This document shows positions 15,271 through 15,352 of a DNA stretch of 15,352 bases, in pieces. Both the position numbers and the translations under genes were made by a program. Every line of letters starts with the position of its first letter. The first letter of the stretch is position 1. The notes under the pieces are model-generated. The model searched no databases, was not told where the DNA came from, and was given only the letters and a program-made list of their open reading frames with translations. This stretch comes from Deinococcus seoulensis (lineage in GTDB: Bacteria > Deinococcota > Deinococci > Deinococcales > Deinococcaceae). The DNA lies in the NCBI RefSeq assembly GCF_014648115.1, contig NZ_BMQM01000056.1, positions 1 through 15,352 on the forward strand, in the 5' to 3' direction.

Positions 15271-15352
15271 TGCGTCTCTTTTTACTCTGGCTCATCCTGG
15301 ATTCCGGGGAGCTGAGGTCAGAAGTAGGTTCAACATTGGCTCCAACAGCGAA
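15251..15352 (-). CDS. Doubtful open frame entering from the right edge
   Basis: On the minus strand a frame is open from the right edge for 33 codons and ends SPESRMSQSKKRRRLNVDG before a TGA inside the inverted repeat. The lysine/arginine-rich tail could be the C-terminus of a convergent gene. The codons are unusually AT-rich at third positions for this window, which argues for non-coding or acquired DNA. Confidence 0.2.
   Translation of the reverse strand, partial: FAVGANVEPTSDLSSPESRMSQSKKRRRLNVDG

Overview
The window reads as chromosomal DNA of a Deinococcus or close relative (inference). The evidence is a very high GC content with GC-rich third codon positions, a Thermus/Deinococcus-type seven-iron ferredoxin, Deinococcus-like ObgE and L27, and promoter layout. 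Seven genes carry a TANNNT-like -10 box only 5 to 8 bases before the start codon and have no good Shine-Dalgarno sequence, which is the leaderless-mRNA arrangement described for Deinococcus. The high GC content also leaves long open frames opposite most genes; these are not annotated.

Layout. Bases 1-2120 (minus strand) hold a membrane GGDEF diguanylate cyclase, then a universal stress protein and an L-lactate dehydrogenase. The last two overlap by ATGA, and the dehydrogenase runs off the left edge. A divergent intergenic region with four 15-bp tandem repeats leads to a plus-strand beta-CASP metallo-beta-lactamase RNase-like protein and a DUF3105 lipoprotein. Convergent to these is the minus-strand ribosomal set rplU-rpmA-obgE, with a strong intrinsic terminator between rpmA and obgE.

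Bases 7000-10573 (plus strand) form a tight operon: a TPR protein, a membrane HEAT-repeat protein, a processive family-2 glycosyltransferase, a possible 18-residue ORF and a DUF1232 membrane protein. It looks like a polysaccharide or glycolipid assembly unit, and its promoter carries a Pho-box-like element. A response regulator and histidine kinase follow at once from their own promoter. Then come a MobA-like nucleotidyltransferase, the seven-iron ferredoxin with its terminator, and a CorA-type Mg2+ channel.

Most interesting point. corA has a leader of roughly 180 nt. Its start codon lacks its own ribosome-binding site but is overlapped by two short ORFs that each have a good one. The longer begins with a proline- and acid-rich stretch (MNPEPLDAEPPSPSLPR) resembling the Mg2+-sensing MgtL leader peptide of Salmonella. 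The shorter ends on the corA start. This suggests translational Mg2+ sensing in a Deinococcus corA leader.

The last 150 bases hold heptamer-based inverted repeats and a short stretch of lower-GC DNA of unclear nature.
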